Shown piece by piece: positions 28,791 through 38,127 of a stretch of 64,000 nt of DNA; position 1 is the stretch's first letter; every line of letters starts with the position of its first letter. This DNA is from Clostridia bacterium UC5.1-1D2 (lineage in GTDB: Bacteria > Bacillota > Clostridia > Lachnospirales > Lachnospiraceae), in NCBI GenBank assembly GCA_001304855.1, contig BBZN01000002.1:1-64000 (forward strand). The letters are read 5' to 3'. Below the pieces are notes generated by a model, which saw only the letters and a list, made by a program, of their open reading frames with translations, had not been told where the DNA came from and searched no databases. The position numbers and the translations under genes were made by a program.

Positions 28791-29594
28791 ATGAGATTTA
28801 TGAAGCGAGTGATGGCAGTGGTACTGACGGCCGCCCTGTTAAGCCCAATGACCGCATATGCGGACCAGTCGGCCGATGCCCTGGAGCTGTACAGAAAGGT
28901 ATATGAGAAAAGCCAGGCTGCCACAGACATGAATGCATTCTATGATTTCAACGTTAAGATGTCGGTCCCCGCTGACAGCGGACAGGGCACAGAGAATCTG
29001 GAGATGCGTATGGAGATGAACGCCAAGTTCAGCAACGTCACAGACCCGGCTAATATGCGCTATATGACTTACACCAGAATGACAGTGCCGGAGCTGGGGG
29101 AGATAACCTACTCCATGTATTTCTTCAACAATTACTGTTACATGGATATGCTGGGACAGAAGGTAAGGTATCCCATGGATCTGACCAAGATTATGGAGCA
29201 GGCGATGGCGGCTTCCGGAACCTTTGAGCTCAGTGAATCCTTGCTTAAGGATTTGAATATGTGGAGCGAGGGAGAGAATCAGGTTCTGGGTTACACCATT
29301 GATGATTCCAGGATGAACGAGTATCTTCATACGGTATTGGCAGCTTCCGGCATGAATGAGATGCTGGAGGGAATGGACTTGAAGCTCCGCAATATCAGCG
29401 GCGAGTATGTGGTGAACCCCAACAATGACATTATTAAGATGCGTCTGAAAATGACTATGGATATGACCATGGAAGGCCAGACCATCACCATCACCATGGA
29501 CGGCGACATCGGAATTGCAGACCCCGGACAGCCGGTGGACGTACCCCTTCCGAATCCGGCAGAGTACACTGAGATTTCCGCTCCTGCCGCATAA
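28791..29594 (+). CDS. Secreted DUF6612-like (LolA-fold) protein
   Basis: An intact 267-residue protein with a clear signal peptide (MRFMKRVMAVVLTAALL, cleavage likely after AYA). The rest is Met-rich beta-strand sequence with repeated amphipathic strands such as MRMEMNAKFSN and MRLKMTMDMTMEG. This resembles the LolA/LppX-like half-barrel proteins called DUF6612 in related species. It lacks a lipobox Cys, so it should be released or wall-associated. AAGGAGG precedes the ATG and a strong terminator follows. The function is unknown; lipid or hydrophobic-ligand binding is a guess from fold resemblance. Confidence 0.65.
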   Translation: MRFMKRVMAVVLTAALLSPMTAYADQSADALELYRKVYEKSQAATDMNAFYDFNVKMSVPADSGQGTENLEMRMEMNAKFSNVTDPANMRYMTYTRMTVPELGEITYSMYFFNNYCYMDMLGQKVRYPMDLTKIMEQAMAASGTFELSESLLKDLNMWSEGENQVLGYTIDDSRMNEYLHTVLAASGMNEMLEGMDLKLRNISGEYVVNPNNDIIKMRLKMTMDMTMEGQTITITMDGDIGIADPGQPVDVPLPNPAEYTEISAPAA

Positions 29595-29606
29595 GTTAAA
29601 AAAATT

Positions 29607-29665
29607 AATGCCAACTACTACACAAAACACTTTTTTTAGTGTATAATGCAGTAGTTGGCATTTTT
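29607..29665 (+). terminator. Terminator with a TATAAT in its loop
   Basis: AATGCCAACTACT pairs with AGTAGTTGGCATT, followed by TTTTTG. The 30-base loop contains CACT/AGTG arms and TATAAT at 29642-29647, about 47 bases before the tRNA gene, which might act as its promoter. The -35 match is poor. Confidence 0.8.
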
Positions 29666-29693
29666 GTCCGCCATTGCGGATACAGGATTGTCG

Positions 29694-29782
29694 GGAGGAG
29701 TACCCAAGTGGCTGAAGGGTCTGGCTTCGAACACCAGTAGGTCGGTAGCGCCGGCGCGAGGGTTCAAATCCCTCCTCCTCCG
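29694..29782 (+). tRNA. tRNA-Ser (CGA)
   Basis: An 89-base class II tRNA. The acceptor GGAGGAG pairs with CTCCTCC, with discriminator G. The D arm is CCC-AAGTGGCTGA-AGGG, the anticodon loop TTCGAAC reads CGA (Ser), there is a long variable arm, and the T arm is GAGGG-TTCAAAT-CCCTC. CCA is not encoded. The top of the anticodon stem has a C-A mismatch at pair 31-39, which may be a base error. A terminator follows at 29808. Confidence 0.88.
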
Positions 29783-29807
29783 TTTTCTGAAACGCTGTCA
29801 GGAAAGG

Positions 29808-29835
29808 ACAGGGCTCGTGAGAGCCCTGTTTTTTT
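29808..29835 (+). terminator. Terminator of the tRNA gene
   Basis: ACAGGGCTC and GAGCCCTGT arms with a four-base loop, followed by seven T residues. Confidence 0.88.
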
Positions 29836-29949
29836 GTGTTTTTCCCCATTTTGATGCAATTTTGATGCATGGCCTGTGTAGGATAGGAAGTGGAAATAAT
29901 TTGGCGGCAAAGGCCGCATCAAAAGAGAACAGGTATGGTAGAAGGTACA

Positions 29950-31368
29950 ATGGTATTTAGCAGCTTTGAATTTATGTTTCGGTTTCTTCCGGCATTTTTA
30001 GCCGTCTATTTTATTGCTCCGGACAGTTGGAAAAACGTATGTTTATTTGCAGGAAGTCTTGTCTTTTATTTTTACGGGGTGAAGGATACGCCTCTGTTTT
30101 TAGGGCTTCTTGGGAGCTCTGTTCTGGTCAATTTCAGAATCGGCGCTCTCATTGGACGGCGCAGAAAGAGCCCTGTGAGAAAACGGTGGCTTATATGCGG
30201 AGTCATTTATAACCTGTTCTGGCTGGGGCTGTTTAAATATGCGGGATTTTTAGCCTGGAACCTGAACCTGCTTCTGGAGAAGGCGGGCATAGCCGGGGCT
30301 GTGCCTGTGTATGAGAGTGTCCTGCCTGTTGGAATCAGTTTTTACACGTTTCAGTCTGTCTCCTATCTTTTGGATGTGTACAGGAGGGAGACGGCCTATG
30401 AGAAATCGTTTGTAGGCTTTGGAATGTATATCAGCATGTTTCCGCAGCTGATTGCAGGGCCCATTGTTACTTATTCTTCCATATGCAGACAGATAGAAGG
30501 GAGGGAGCACAGCTTCAGCAAGGCGGAAAGGGGGCTGCGGGAGTTTACCATCGGACTGGGGTTAAAGGTGATTCTGGCCAACCGTCTGGGAGGGCTTTGG
30601 AACCAGGTGGGGGCGATCGGATATGAAAGTATTTCCACGCCTTTGGCATGGCTGGGGCTGGCTGCGTTCAGCCTCCAGATTTACTTTGATTTCTACGGGT
30701 ATTCCCTGATGGCCAAGGGCCTGGGCCTGCTGATGGGCTTTGAACTCCCGGACAATTTCCGTCACCCCTACATGGCTGTGTCAATGACTGAATTCTGGCG
30801 GAGGTGGCATATAACCCTTGGGAGCTGGTTCCGGGAATATGTCTACATACCTTTAGGGGGCAACAGGGGAGGAAGCCTGAGGACTCTGAGGAACATGTTT
30901 ATTGTGTGGTTTCTGACGGGATTCTGGCATGGCGCCAGCTGGAATTTCATTTTGTGGGGCTTGGTTTTGTTTGTGATTATAGGTGCGGAGAAACTGGGGT
31001 ATATCCGTATTTTGGAGGAGCGCCCCATAGCGGGGCATATTTATATGCTGTTTATGATCCCTCTTACCTGGCTGTTGTTTGCAGTGACGGATTTCGGCCG
31101 CATAGGGATCTATCTGCAAAGGCTGTTTCCGTTTCTGGCAGCCCCCGGCCGGTATTCTTACTATGGAGGAGATTTTCTCAAATATGGGAAGCTCTACGGA
31201 CTATCTTTGGCGGCAGGGCTTATATTTATGACGGATATTCCCAGAAAGCTATATGAAAAATACAGGGATACGCCGGCGACGGCCTTGCTGCTTCTGGGCG
31301 TTTTCTGGTTTTGCGTGTACTGCATGAAGATTGGGCTGGATGATCCCTTCCTGTATTTCAGGTTTTAG
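29950..31368 (+). CDS. MBOAT-family membrane O-acyltransferase (AlgI/PatA-like)
   Basis: An intact 473-residue protein with about 12 membrane helices. LPVGISFYTFQSVSYLLDVYR, FWRRWHITLGSWFREY and GFWHGASWNFILWG (catalytic His) are MBOAT signatures. In AlgI, PatA and DltB such proteins pass acyl groups across the membrane to exported polymers. The ATG at 29950 with AAGGT upstream gives the family's usual start (MVFSSFEF). The SGNH hydrolase that follows is the expected partner for transferring acetyl groups to a cell-surface glycan. The acceptor is unknown. Confidence 0.87.
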   Translation: MVFSSFEFMFRFLPAFLAVYFIAPDSWKNVCLFAGSLVFYFYGVKDTPLFLGLLGSSVLVNFRIGALIGRRRKSPVRKRWLICGVIYNLFWLGLFKYAGFLAWNLNLLLEKAGIAGAVPVYESVLPVGISFYTFQSVSYLLDVYRRETAYEKSFVGFGMYISMFPQLIAGPIVTYSSICRQIEGREHSFSKAERGLREFTIGLGLKVILANRLGGLWNQVGAIGYESISTPLAWLGLAAFSLQIYFDFYGYSLMAKGLGLLMGFELPDNFRHPYMAVSMTEFWRRWHITLGSWFREYVYIPLGGNRGGSLRTLRNMFIVWFLTGFWHGASWNFILWGLVLFVIIGAEKLGYIRILEERPIAGHIYMLFMIPLTWLLFAVTDFGRIGIYLQRLFPFLAAPGRYSYYGGDFLKYGKLYGLSLAAGLIFMTDIPRKLYEKYRDTPATALLLLGVFWFCVYCMKIGLDDPFLYFRF

Positions 31369-31481
31369 AGCGCCTCCTTCACCGGGGCCAAGTCTCCTGC
31401 AAAGGGTGACGCGCAGCCGTCAGAACGCAATGTTCAGACACGCTCCGGAGGGAGGATGAACACATTGAAAGGAATAAGGAC

Positions 31482-32387
31482 ATGAGACGATATTGGTACA
31501 GCATTTTCCTGACGTTAAGCATTGTGGGAATGGCGCTTTTGGATACATTTTCAAATCAGATTGGAGCAGTGGCGGCAAATCCCGGGACTGCTGCCGCCGC
31601 AATAACAGGAGAGGCCCCTGGAGGGCCGCCGGAAGGAGCCGCCGGATACTTGGGGAAAGCAGAACCGGAGCCTGCAGGGGCAAAAAAGAGGGGCCGGTTC
31701 CGGGAGAAGCCCCGGGAGTCATTGCCGGAGAAAGCGGGACAGAGGCAGGCCTTTCAGATGGAGAGACGGGGCAGACAATCCTCAATGAGGATTTTTCCGG
31801 AGCCTCTTTATCGGGGATTCCCGGACGGCAGGCTTGTCCGAGTATGGGGAATTAGGCCAGGCGGAAGCATTTGCAGATGCGGGGATGAGTGTGTATAATT
31901 TATTTAGCAAGCAGGTGACGCTGAGGAGGGGAGGGGATAAGACGCTGGAGCAGGTTCTTTCCCAGGACAGTTTCCAAATCATCTATCTGATGCTTGGAAT
32001 TAACGAGCTGGGATATGAATATCCGGCGACCCTGACCAGATATGAGGCGGCAGTGGAACGGATAAAGGAATTGCAGCCCCAGGCGGTCCTGGTTCTGGAG
32101 GCCAACCTCCATGTGACCCAGGCCAGGTCCTCACAGCCGTCTGTTGTCACCAACGGGAATATCAACATGATAAATGAGGATATAAAAAGATTGCGGAGAG
32201 AAAAGGCTGCCGCTATCTGGATGTAAACCAGCTGTTCGATGATGAGAGCGGCAGTCTGTCATCGGAATATTCCACGGACGGCGTCCATATTCTGGGAAAA
32301 TACTATGCCATGTGGGCGGAATGGATACGAAAGGGAGGAACATTGCCTGACCCTGCAGGCGCCGCAGAAGAGGAACGCTCAGGTTGA
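31482..32387 (+). CDS. SGNH/GDSL-hydrolase-family protein, partner of the MBOAT
   Basis: About 303 residues when repaired. An N-terminal membrane anchor (residues 5-25) is followed by a Gly/Pro/Glu-rich linker to about residue 100 and an SGNH domain. Block I is FIGDSRTA, block III LMLGINELG, and block V STDGVHILG with the Asp and His of the triad. Missing bases near 31690 (A run), 31812 and 32206 break it. The outside-facing catalytic domain with an MBOAT partner fits a PatB- or OatA-like O-acetyltransferase. The ribosome site is AAGGA before the ATG. Confidence 0.8.
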
Positions 32388-32431
32388 AAAGAGGCGGGAA
32401 ATATGCAGCATAAAAAGGAAAGGAAGAAACA

Positions 32432-33957
32432 ATGTGGATCATGAATATGATAAAAAAGAAAACCCCTGAGGGGACAAAACCGGAGCCCCTTTACCGGGCC
32501 ATAAAGGCGGCTCTCCTGGAGGACGGCTCCCTGCCTGAGAATTTTTCACTTCCCAAAAAGAAGGAGGAGGGAAAACTTACCTTCGCCGACGGCGCATGGG
32601 ACGGTATCGGCATGTACCATATGGGAGGCGGGGTTCAGGATGTGGAGCCTCTTTACAATGTGGTGCGCCGGATCTCCGCCGGAGACTTTGACAAAGCCGA
32701 CAGGGACTTGGAGGATTATTTTAAAGAGGGCGCAAACCGGACTATGCTGCGTCTCATCGATCCTCTTCAGGAATGGGTGGTTGAAAGCGGGAGGAGATAG
32801 CTGCCGGAGCGTTGTTTAAGTATGCAAAAAAGACGATGGTGGGATCGGCCAATGCCGAGTGCATCAAGTTTGCCATGTCGCTTTTGGAGCTTCTGGATAT
32901 AGACGGGAACCCGGAGATGAAGGAGATCGTCCGCACCCTGGCGGCCTCAGATGAATTTGCCCTGTATGGCGGATTTCTCATGAGAAAATGGACCCTGGGC
33001 AATGAGGAGATATTCAAAATGGCAAAAAAGGTTCAGGGCTGGGGAAGGATTCATGCAGTGGAACAGCTTCAGCCTGAAAGCCGGGAAATAAGGGAATGGC
33101 TTTTTTACCACGGATGCAGCAACAATATTACCAGCGCCTATTCTGCAAGGACCTGTGCTGAAAAAACGGATTTTCTTGGAATCCTTAAGGGTGAGGCGTT
33201 CTCCGGGAGGGATTTTTCGGCAGCCGGACGGCTTATGGACGGCCTGCTGGATGAAGGCCCGGTTTTGGGAATTTCCGCTATGCCCAATGGAAGAGAGATC
33301 CTGGCCGCCTATCTGGAGCGGGCTGAAACCATGGCCAAAACAGAGGAGGATTACGAAACTGCCTGCAGCATCAGGGACTATCTGGAGCGGGAAGAAGGGG
33401 AGATGAAGGATGGGCTTTTGGAGCAGTGCAGTTCTCTCCTTACCTCCCGGAAATGCACCGAATTTCTGCGGTCATCCATAGAACAGGGGAAAGGCTTCAG
33501 ACTGGCCTGCCGGCTGGGAATCCAATGCAGTGAGCAGATATATGAGGCCATTGAGGGAGACTTTGATAAAAATTACAGCCTGGTGGATCTGCTTATGTCC
33601 GGGGAAACCTGGGCAGTGCGGCTGGCCGGGCTGTTTGAGGAGCGGCTTCCTCTGGAGGCCATGAAAACAGGCCCTGAGAAAAACATGGGTCTGGGAGAAG
33701 GGTATGAGGATTACCGGCGCCTTGTATATATGGTTCAATTTTTGAAAGAATATCCCGGAGTGGGAGAAAATCTGCTCCTCTGCGCGATGGATTCCCCTGT
33801 TATCAACTGCCGGAACATGGCTTTAAATGTGCTGGAGAGCTGGAAGGAAAAAGAGTGGGGTATGAGTCCCGCAATCGCGGCGGGAATCGAAAAACTCAGG
33901 CGGCGGGAGGTGGATGAGAAGGTGAAGGAACGTCTGGAGGCATGGAGGCAGCTATAG
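32432..33957 (+). CDS. Uncharacterised alpha-helical protein
   Basis: About 509 residues when repaired; a missing base near 32790 splits it. I do not recognise the family with confidence. The N-terminal 110 residues contain the distinctive GAWDGIGMYHMGG. The remainder is mostly helical, with spaced Leu/Ala patterns such as MSLLELLDIDGNPEMKEIV and a C-terminal NMALNVLESW-type repeat, suggesting HEAT/ARM-like helical repeats. There is no signal peptide or membrane segment. GGAAAGGAAG precedes the ATG at 32432. It follows the MBOAT/SGNH pair but has no evident connection to it. Confidence 0.6.
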
Positions 33958-34150
33958 ACGTAAGCAGCGCTCAGAACGGAAACCAACCCGATGCCCAAAG
34001 GCGGATGAATGGGGAGAGCGAAGCGCCGCCGCAATTACCTGGCCGGCGGGCAGGCCTATATAGAGCCTGCCTGCTTCTCTGATTATTCGGAAGTGTCCGG
34101 GAGCTTACTCCGGCGTGGTTTCCTTTATGACTGCGGGAGCGGGCGCCGGT

Positions 34151-36421
34151 TTACAGGCATTTGCTCCATCCGCAGCTTTTGCACAGGTTACAGCCGCCTT
34201 CAAATACCAGGGCTTCTCCGCACTCGGGACACAGAAGCTTCTGGTTGGGGCTGGGGACCGCTTTTGGCTTGGGGCGCCTTGGGCAGCCCTTCCTCCCTGC
34301 CTGTTTCCCTCTGGGCCAGCTCCTCCTGTACCTCGTTATACATATCCAGAAGTGCGTTGCCCACGGCCATTGGGCAGCAGGAGCCGCGGCTGGTGTCCTT
34401 TCTGGTGGCTCTGCGTACTGTGTAGGAGGGGCAGGAGCCTGTGGAATTCAGCTGGTCAATGATGGTGTAGATATCAATGCCCCCTCTTGCGCTGATGGAT
34501 ATCATTCTGGACAGCCCAATCATGAAGTTGTTGCAGCCGCCGGTGGAACCCTTGCTGAGATATGCTCCAGCAGCGCCCCTGTGTAGGGGTCAAAGAGAGC
34601 GATGCAGTGGAGACTTCCGCAGCCGGTTATAAGTTTGCGTTTTTGCCGATAACGTCGTCGTTCACCTGGATAATTTCGCCCCGGCCAAGGCCTTCTCCGG
34701 CCACAGCGCCCTTCTGCTTTTTTCCTCCTCGGGAGTCAGAATACCGATTCTCCTGCATCCGTCCCGGAAGATGGTGATCCCCTTGAGTCCCTTGTCGTAA
34801 GCATACATATAGAGGCATTCCGTCTCCTCCACTGTAAATTGGTTGGGGACGTTGACTGTGGAACTGATGGAAGCGTCGATGTGGTTCTGCCATACAGCCT
34901 GCATGTCAATACGCCGGCGGTAATCCAGCGTCATTGCCGTGACAAAATAATCCGGCAGCATGGAGTCGTCTGCCAGCTTATGCTCTCTCATATAGGTTTC
35001 CACAATTTTTGTATACACCTTATAGTAAACGTCCTTCCCGTGGAGGGATTCCGTCTTTCGCTCGTAATAGTTGGCAAACACAGGCTCGATCCCCCCGGAG
35101 ATGCCCAGCATGGTGGACAGGGTCCCTGTGGGCGCGATGGTGAGGAGCTGGGAATTGTAAAGACCGTATTTTTTAACCAGTTCCCTGGTGGGAGCGGAGG
35201 TGTTGCTCTCCAGGAACGGGGAGGCCAGTATATTCTCAACGCTGCATTTCGGAAAGGCGCCCTTTTCTTTGGCCAAAGGGCGGAGGCGCAGACAGCCGTG
35301 TCCGCCAGGGCAAAGCCGATCTGATCGCAGAGCTCCAGGGAGTCCGGTTCGCCGTAGGTCAGCCCAAGTTTGAGGAGCATGTCCGCCAGGCCCATGATTC
35401 CCAGACCGATCTGACGCCAGTCTCTGACACTTTCCCTCTGTTCCTTCAGGGGGTGGAGGGGCATGCCTTCATCCAGCGCCTCGTTCAGTCCCCGGACGCA
35501 TTCTTTGACGCATATCTTAAAGCTGTCGAAATCGAAGGCGGCCCGGCCTGTAAAGGGCTCTGTCACGAATTCGGCCAGGTTGATGCTTCCCAAAAGGCAG
35601 CTTCCGCCTGCAGGTAAAGGCTCTTCGGCGCAGGGATTCACCCCTGCATAAGAAAACTCCTCCGTATTACTCAAAAGGTTCCAGCTTTTTACCCTGTCCC
35701 AGAACAGAGCGCCCGGCTCTGCATAATCCCAGTTTGTCTCTGCAATATGGTGAAAGAGCTCTCTGGCGCTTACGTACTCCTGTATTTTTTCCCCTGTTGC
35801 TTCTCTTGTATAATGAAGGCGGAAATTCTCATTCTTTTTTACAGCCTCCATAAAATCACCTGAAATCCGAACCGAGATATTGGCCTTGGTTACTTTGGTC
35901 AGATCGGTTTTAATGTCAATGAAATGCTCCACATCCGGGTGGGAACAGTCGATGGAAATCATTAACGCGCCCCTCCGGCCGTTCTGTCCGATAAGTTCCG
36001 TCACAAGGGAGTATAGATCCATAAAAGATACCGCCCCTGTGGTTTCTCTGGCCGCATTGTTAATCTTGGCGCCTCTTGGACTTAAATCCGAGATATCAAT
36101 GCCGCAGCCGCCTCCATAGCTGTAGGTGCGGGCCAGCTTCTTTGCACATTCAAAAATGCTCTCGATATCGTCCTGGGGAGGCTCTATGACATAACAGTTT
36201 GACAGGGTGATTTTCCGTCCTTCATACTCCAGGCCCCGGTTTGCCAGAATCCGCCCCCCGAACAGAAACTTCTTCTCCTTTACCAGACGGGCCATATTTT
36301 CATTGCCGCCTGTTATGCGGTTTACCCAGTGTTCAAAGGTTTCCTCATTATAGCAGTACTTGTTTTTCCAAATGTCAATCCCCAGCTGGTTTTCGCTTCC
36401 CAGCCATTCCTGCAGTTCCAT
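34151..36421 (-). CDS. nrdJ: Adenosylcobalamin-dependent (class II) ribonucleotide reductase
   Basis: About 759 residues when repaired. It reduces ribonucleotides to deoxyribonucleotides with a B12-derived radical. KKFLFGGRILANRG and LSNCYVIEP lie near the N-terminus, GGGCGIDISDL in the barrel, and NPCAEEPLPAGG carries the active-site Cys and Glu. The C-terminus has a TSCPD-like part (NFMIGLSRMISISARGG) and a zinc ribbon (CPECG, then CNLCKSCGWSKC). About six missing bases lie in the last 1100 bases (near 35283, 34702, 34637, 34551 and 34262). GGGGGAG precedes the ATG. Two NrdR boxes lie upstream. Confidence 0.93.
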
Positions 36422-36446
36422 ATATTCTCCCCCTCAATTTATAAAA

Positions 36447-36492
36447 CTACTATATATTGTGCCGAAATTAATCATATCACAATATATAGCAG
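36447..36492 (-). promoter_or_regulatory. Tandem NrdR boxes upstream of nrdJ
   Basis: Two 16-bp boxes fitting the NrdR consensus lie at 36447-36462 (core CTATATATTG) and 36477-36492 (core CAATATATAG). They sit 30 bp centre to centre, about three helical turns. The repressor NrdR usually binds such pairs before ribonucleotide reductase genes. Confidence 0.88.
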
Positions 36493-36537
36493 CTTTCAAT
36501 AGGGGGAAGATTAAAAAGGGTAAAAGGGCTTTATGAC

Positions 36538-37413
36538 TCAGTCTGTTGGAATTCCGGAGACGGAGGAGGGGATGGTAAAGTCCACAGCGCCCATATATCC
36601 CGGGGCGACATCGTACTCATTGAATGCAATGACCAGTTCGCCCTTGTCATTAAAATAAAAGCTCTCCTCTCCGGTGAGGCCCTTAAAATCCGTATCGGGG
36701 GTATCGGAGTTATAAAAATACACGATACTGCCGTCGCCGGCCATCTCCCCGGCCATCTGTTCCTTTATATTGTCGCTGACGGCATTTAAAACCTCCTGGT
36801 TGTTTTTAAAAGTTCCGGGAGGGTCACGGCCCGGCCGGTGGCCTTGTCAATTGTAAAAATCTTTACATACTGGGCGCCGCTGGCCATAACCACGGTGGTA
36901 TCGATCCGTATGGACAGGTATTTGCTGTTGTCCGTCACCACCTTGTAGGAAGATTCCATGGCATAGCGTCCCTCCCCATTGAGCCGGGACACCTCCTCCT
37001 CGTAGGAGGCAATGAGCTGGTCTGCGTACTCCTGAATGGATTTGTTGGCAGGTATCTCCCTTCCTGACCCGTTCTCCTGGGTCACCTGGGGCACTTTTAT
37101 CTCGGCCTCTGTATTTTCCTTTTTATCCTCGTAAGTTCTGAAGGTTACTACTCTGGCGATGGAGCCTATAACGGGAATCTGCTCCATTGCATTGGCGATG
37201 GCGGGATTTATATTCGTAAGCGCTGTGATGGCCAGCACAGCGGCGGCCGCCGTTGCACCTGTATTTTTAAACATTTTCATAATTATCACACCTTTCCTCT
37301 CTTTTTGGCCCGGGCAATGCCTGCTGGATGCGGGATTCAGCCTGAGGGGGAACGGGTATACGTTCATATTCCTGTCTTAACATTTCGATCTGCTTATCAT
37401 CCTTCTCGTTCAT
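36538..37413 (-). CDS. RsiV-like anti-sigma factor (DUF4163/DUF3298)
   Basis: About 293 residues when repaired. A short cytoplasmic N-terminus (MNEKDDKQIEMLRQEYER) leads to a membrane helix (TAAAAVLAITALTNINPAIA) and an extracellular domain. AMEQIPVIGSIARVVTFRTY and TFTIPSSVSG-like ends are typical of RsiV. RsiV holds SigV at the membrane and is cleaved after binding lysozyme in B. subtilis. Missing bases near 37312 (G and A) and 36813 (T) break it. The gene begins 15 bases after the sigma gene, so the pair is co-transcribed. Confidence 0.82.
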
Positions 37414-37428
37414 GGCTTTGGCTCCTCT

Positions 37429-37931
37429 CTAAAAATGTTCCAGCGCCTGGCTGTACTGCTCCGCTTCAAGGTTCAGCCGGAGCTTCTTTAATGCCCGGTA
37501 CAGCCTGGCTTTTACCGTATTCAGGTTCTCGCCGACAATGTCGGTATATCCTCCAGCTTCAAGTCCTCAAAATAGCGCAGGAGTATCACCGTCCTGCTCT
37601 TGTCGTCCAGCCGGTCCAGCAGTTCTGTGAGACTGCCGTCGCTGTAGCTGTCCTCCACGGGGACCTCAGGAAACTGCTCCACAGGCGTTTCCTTCTTCTG
37701 CCTGCGCAGCATATCAATGCTTACGTTGATGACAATCCTGTAGATCCAGGTAGACAGGTATTCCGGGTCCTTTACCTTGCCGCAGTCCCTGATAGCCCGG
37801 TAGGCGCTCTCCTGAACTGCGTCCAGGGCGTCCTCCTCATTGTGGAGATAGCTGTACGCCAGTCTGTAATATTTTTCATAATGCTCCGTGAGAAGCTTTT
37901 CCGTCTCGGTTGTAAAATGGTTGAATCCCAT
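37429..37931 (-). CDS. ECF RNA polymerase sigma factor, SigV-like
   Basis: About 168 residues when repaired. Region 2 covers about residues 15-85 (YEKYYRLAYSYLHNEEDA, LSTWIYRIVINVSIDMLRR) and region 4 about residues 110-160 (LDDKSRTVILLRYFEDLKL, ENLNTVKARLYRALKKL). A missing base near 37552 lies between the two helices of region 4. AAAGGAGG precedes the ATG. With the RsiV-like protein downstream it forms an envelope-stress pair. An ECF-type promoter upstream suggests autoregulation. Confidence 0.88.
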
Positions 37932-37959
37932 TGGGCGCCTCCTTTCCGCTCTCTGTATG

Positions 37960-37989
37960 TTAGACGGAAAGCAGGATAATAAAGTTGCA
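37960..37989 (-). promoter_or_regulatory. ECF-type autoregulatory promoter of the sigV-like gene
   Basis: On the minus strand, TGCAACTTT is followed by CGTCTAA with 17 bases between GCAAC and CGTC. This is the layout of promoters read by SigV-group ECF factors, located about 30 bases before the ribosome site of the sigma gene. Confidence 0.75.
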
Positions 37990-38127
37990 TATGTTACTAT
38001 ATTCTATCGGATATTTTATAAAATACAATAAAATACTTCTATCCTTGTGTTAAAAAGCATTTTCTTTTTATAATTAAAACAACAGACAGGCTGCCGAAAC
38101 GGGCAGGATGAAAGGGGAGGTAGGAAG

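Noticed and set aside
28839-29870. Long minus-strand reading frame opposite the secreted DUF6612-like gene and tRNA
   Set aside because: It runs antisense through a clear secreted protein, a terminator and a tRNA and is a shadow of their codon pattern.
29850-29880. Possible attachment site from the repeated TTTTGATGCA after the tRNA gene
   Set aside because: It is only a short tandem duplication; there is no integrase and no distal copy of the tRNA 3' end in the window.
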